DNA of 64,000 bases from Stratiolaelaps scimitus. Lineage: Eukaryota > Arthropoda > Arachnida > Mesostigmata > Laelapidae. A program made the translations under genes and the position numbers. Where the stretch lies: positions 29,815,501-29,879,500 of the forward strand of contig JABWDB010000001.1 in the NCBI GenBank assembly GCA_019614645.1. Reading direction: 5' to 3'. Below, piece by piece: positions 61,201 to 64,000 of the stretch. The first letter of the stretch is position 1. Every line of letters begins with the position of its first letter. The notes under the pieces are model-generated. The model saw only the letters and a program-made list of their open reading frames with translations. It was not told the DNA's origin and did no database searches.

Positions 61201-64000
61201 AATGTACGTTGCCGTTTCAATAATATCCCTTGATGGTTGTTCGTGTGTTATTGTGCTTTGATGAGAAAAATGATTCGGTGATTAACTAAGCGCTTGGTAA
61301 GCGCGGATTTTTTTCGTATTTATAAACACAAAAATATGAAGAGACTCCTTAAGTTTCACTCCACGACGATCTCGAAGACGATTGCTAACGATTTTGGTGA
61401 TTATTTTGTGTGTAACAATGGCATGACGAGAAAGCTTTACGGTTCGATAAAAACGGCAGGTCTCAACTTTTTTTTGAAAATGCCAGCAGAAAACTTGGGT
61501 ATTTTTTTTGTACCCAACGGAAGTGGCGTAAGATTTGCGCTGGCATATTAGAAATTAAATGTAGTTTTGATGCAATAGGTAATGGATAACTTCAACAGGG
61601 CAACGGTTTAGTGGTTGCAAGGTAAATAAACGGGTAAATAAACTAAATAAACGGGTTGATCAGCTTTTCAATTGCATTGCCGGGACAAGATAATCGCCAC
61701 TAGGCAATGGGGTAACCATTGCAATATGATGATTGACAGAGTAACTGCAGCGCGGTATCATTGGAACGATGTCCCCGTGATGGCCGAGGCCGTATGAAAG
61801 CGGTCGCAGATTCAAATCTGCCAGAGATCTCAGATGGTCTCAGCGAGGTGTCAATTTTTCCTCCCGATCTTTCTCATAGTATCCCATATATAAATAGTAC
61901 TGAGAAGGTGAGAGGTGGGAGAAGTGCTGAGGGCTAGCCGCAAACGGAAGTCTATTAAATTGCTGGAATAAGGCTGACGACAACAATCGAGTTAATTGAA
62001 ATGGGATAACCGGAGCAGAGCTATGAGACGATCGTAATGAGATAGCAATGGCAAATACAACAACATGACGGGATTGGTCCAACAGAGCAATATGACAATG
62101 AAATTAGATTGGTTGAAATCAACCAGACGTCGAATGCGTCTGTATCGTGTGGAACATATCGAGGCGGGAATGAAGAAGTACTTAGGAATGGGTGTCCATA
62201 GCCTTTAATAATGGACGAATGTGTTCATGCGTGCTAAGGTTCGGTGGCATACAGTTCGGATGTCGCCAGCCACTCGGTGCCGGAATCTACCTTGACATAT
62301 TCAGCAATATGTCAAGGTGGATTTTTTCCTCTGTGAGACCTTATTGTTCACCTTGGGCGCATCGCATGGGCGAGCGAGATGGAGGCTTGAAGTCTTTTCA
62401 CAGGCACACCGTTGGGAATTCGTTGGCACATTGTGATCTCTCTGGCCATGTCCTTAGAAAGTGTTAGGAGATCTCCGCTAACGCCTGCTTTTCCGCACGT
62501 CGCACTTTCCCCTGGGATCTAAGCTTGAACAGTCTGAGAACTGTTTCTCGACACGCAGCCGGTAAGGTAGTTCTGCTTTGATCCATGTGAGCGAAGTCTG
62601 CACCTCTGCGTGTTGATCCTTTGGGTTGGTAAGCTTTTGGTTGAAGGCCTAATCCCCTGTGTGGTGCTGTTAAATTCAATTCGTGATTCCTTTACCGAGA
62701 TTGGGCACGTTGGGCGTGGGGCTGCTTTTCATATCGCACGAACCACGTGCTCCGATTGTACTAGCTTTCGATGTGACGCCTTCTTGAGCCCATGGAGAAT
62801 TGCTGCTATTTTATCTTAAGGTCAAACTTAAGCAAATAGAATTTCAGCTAATTATTAATTAAGCAACGTTAACTCTGCCATTTATCTACATGCGAGAGCT
62901 TACCGCTCATAACAGCGGCGAGCTAACGAGCGAACTTTCCACCAGGATTACTGAAGTCAGACACAGGTTAGGTTACCCCGTTGGAGAATTTATGCAGCAG
63001 GATTCCCCCTCAAAATGGTTAAGAGAAGCAACCACGAGAAATGACGGTAGCATGTATCGCCACTTTCGGATACTTTCAACAGGAACTACTCATAATACCT
63101 TACAAATACAGGATAAGTGATTTCCGCCACGCATCGGCTGACGATTAGCCGAAACCCGCTTTGCATGGAGATAACGGCATAACATCGTAAACAACAATTG
63201 CAACAAGTGCATGCCAACTGCAGATGGCGCCGGGGGCAAATGTATAACAGGACAAGTATGATGTAGTGGACAAAAACCGACGGTAAATAGCTGAAATATT
63301 ATATTATCTCAATCGAGTTATCGAAAACACGGCAACGTCAAAACCAAGGACCAACATGTACTGGCTCCGGCATGGTATTGGTCAATACGCAATGCCACAA
63401 CCGGACAATTGCGACGTAACGCGTCAACCCGACAGCGTAATAGGTATGACGGGATAAATCACTACAGCCATATTTCGGTTACTGCAGTGGCTTCATCTGA
63501 CAGCTGCAGTCAGAGAGCAACGCTGGCCAGCCATATATGTACTTGGATGGGAAACTATAGTATCATGGGTGGGGATATCACGATGCTTCCAACGGAGCGT
63601 TGAAGAGCAACAGCGATGAGCTTTTTGGGTATTGTGTAACAATGGGGTAATTATAATGGGAAACGTCCACCTGATAGCAAATGAGATTCTTCAGATGAAT
63701 TAAGCCAAAGGTGCACTGGCAACAGCTCGGCAAAGCACGCGGCAGAGACATGAATTGTTAAGCAGAGGTCCCCTTAACTGAGCACTCATCCGTGACGTAT
63801 TCGTTGTTGCTAGCATCAACGCAAATTGCGCCGCGATTTCGAGGATGACAGAGATGGTTGGGAGAATACAATACAATACAATATTAGGGTACTTCTCCCC
63901 TATTCAATTGTAAGTCGATTGAAATACCACGGCTGTTGTTGACTTGGCCTTCAACAACTTGACTGGCCTAAAAATGCAGTCGAATCTTTTTCCGAGTATG
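58276..64000. other. GT92 3' flank, no recognised gene
   Basis: The 3' untranslated region of the GT92 gene should begin here, but its end is not clear. The nearest AATAAA that I noticed is near 60718, and others are near 61620-61650, both uncertain. The stretch holds a GGT run near 58736-58753, (TA)n tracts at about 59371-59387 and 60207-60222, a 17-18 bp hairpin at 62284-62323 and tRNA-like box-B sequence near 61804-61820. Frames such as 61294-61551 and 62192-62467 match no family I recognise. Confidence 0.5.
62284..62323. repeat. 18-bp hairpin with 4-base loop
   Basis: AATCTACCTTGACATATT (62284-62301) pairs with AATATGTCAAGGTGGATT (62306-62323) at 17 of 18 positions as DNA, and at all 18 as RNA if one G-U pair is allowed. 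The loop is CAGC and a short T run follows. No gene explains it. Confidence 0.9.

Noticed and set aside
61775..61830. tRNA-like sequence with TGGCCGAGGCC and GATTCAAATCT
   Set aside because: The boxes are about 28 bases apart and box B deviates at several positions, so no tRNA gene is called.
62380..62465. Zinc-knuckle-like HCDLSGHVLRKC
   Set aside because: The first Cys of the CCHC pattern is missing and there is no gag-like context.

Overview
The window is eukaryotic, intron-rich nuclear DNA, most likely arthropod. Exons are short, high-GC and split by very large GT-AG introns. Much of the rest is low-complexity sequence ((TA)n, (CT)n, trinucleotide runs, poly-G), mariner/Tc1 debris and retrotransposon fragments. 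The overall look suits a mite or other chelicerate, but nothing here fixes the species. I see no bacterial operons, CRISPR arrays, rRNA genes or intact tRNA genes.

The one gene I can read with confidence is on the + strand. It encodes a glycosyltransferase family 92 (GT92, formerly DUF23) protein. Six consecutive exons (32439-32559, 44017-44198, 46279-46374, 47774-47897, 56497-56579, 58120-58275) join in frame at every GT-AG junction. Together they give the C-terminal 253 residues and end at a TAG stop. They hold the family landmarks in order: the acidic start of the fold, the ALNDCLYR block, the VDFDE (DxD-type) metal-binding motif, the KLHNHR/RSKYIV block, the HHYR block and the CEFGGD C-terminal motif. 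An exon ending at 781 (FVVDAYYSEG...) probably carries an earlier part of the luminal region of the same protein. If so, the gene spans more than 57 kb, its membrane anchor lies to the left of the window, and one or more exons between 782 and 32438 remain unidentified.

Mobile-element remains lie in the introns and flanks. Two copies of one mariner-family element, one nearly full length at 5560-6768 (+) and one internally deleted at 50520-51332 (-), share terminal inverted repeats. Both have Asn at the third catalytic Asp position. A different mariner, 684 bp long with perfect 23-bp internal inverted repeats and no catalytic domain, sits at 33513-34196 (-). There are also a gypsy-type RNase H fragment near 15.3 kb, a Tc1-like fragment near 18.7 kb, and a tRNA-derived SINE near 50.4 kb whose tail recurs near 43.7 kb.

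Several near-perfect short-loop hairpins (35.2, 42.5-42.6, 55.4 and 62.3 kb) are not explained by any gene and may be template-switch scars or small structured RNAs. I found no convincing new biological system. The most interesting items are the shared D-to-N mariner pair, the deleted mariner, the hairpins and the very extended GT92 gene.
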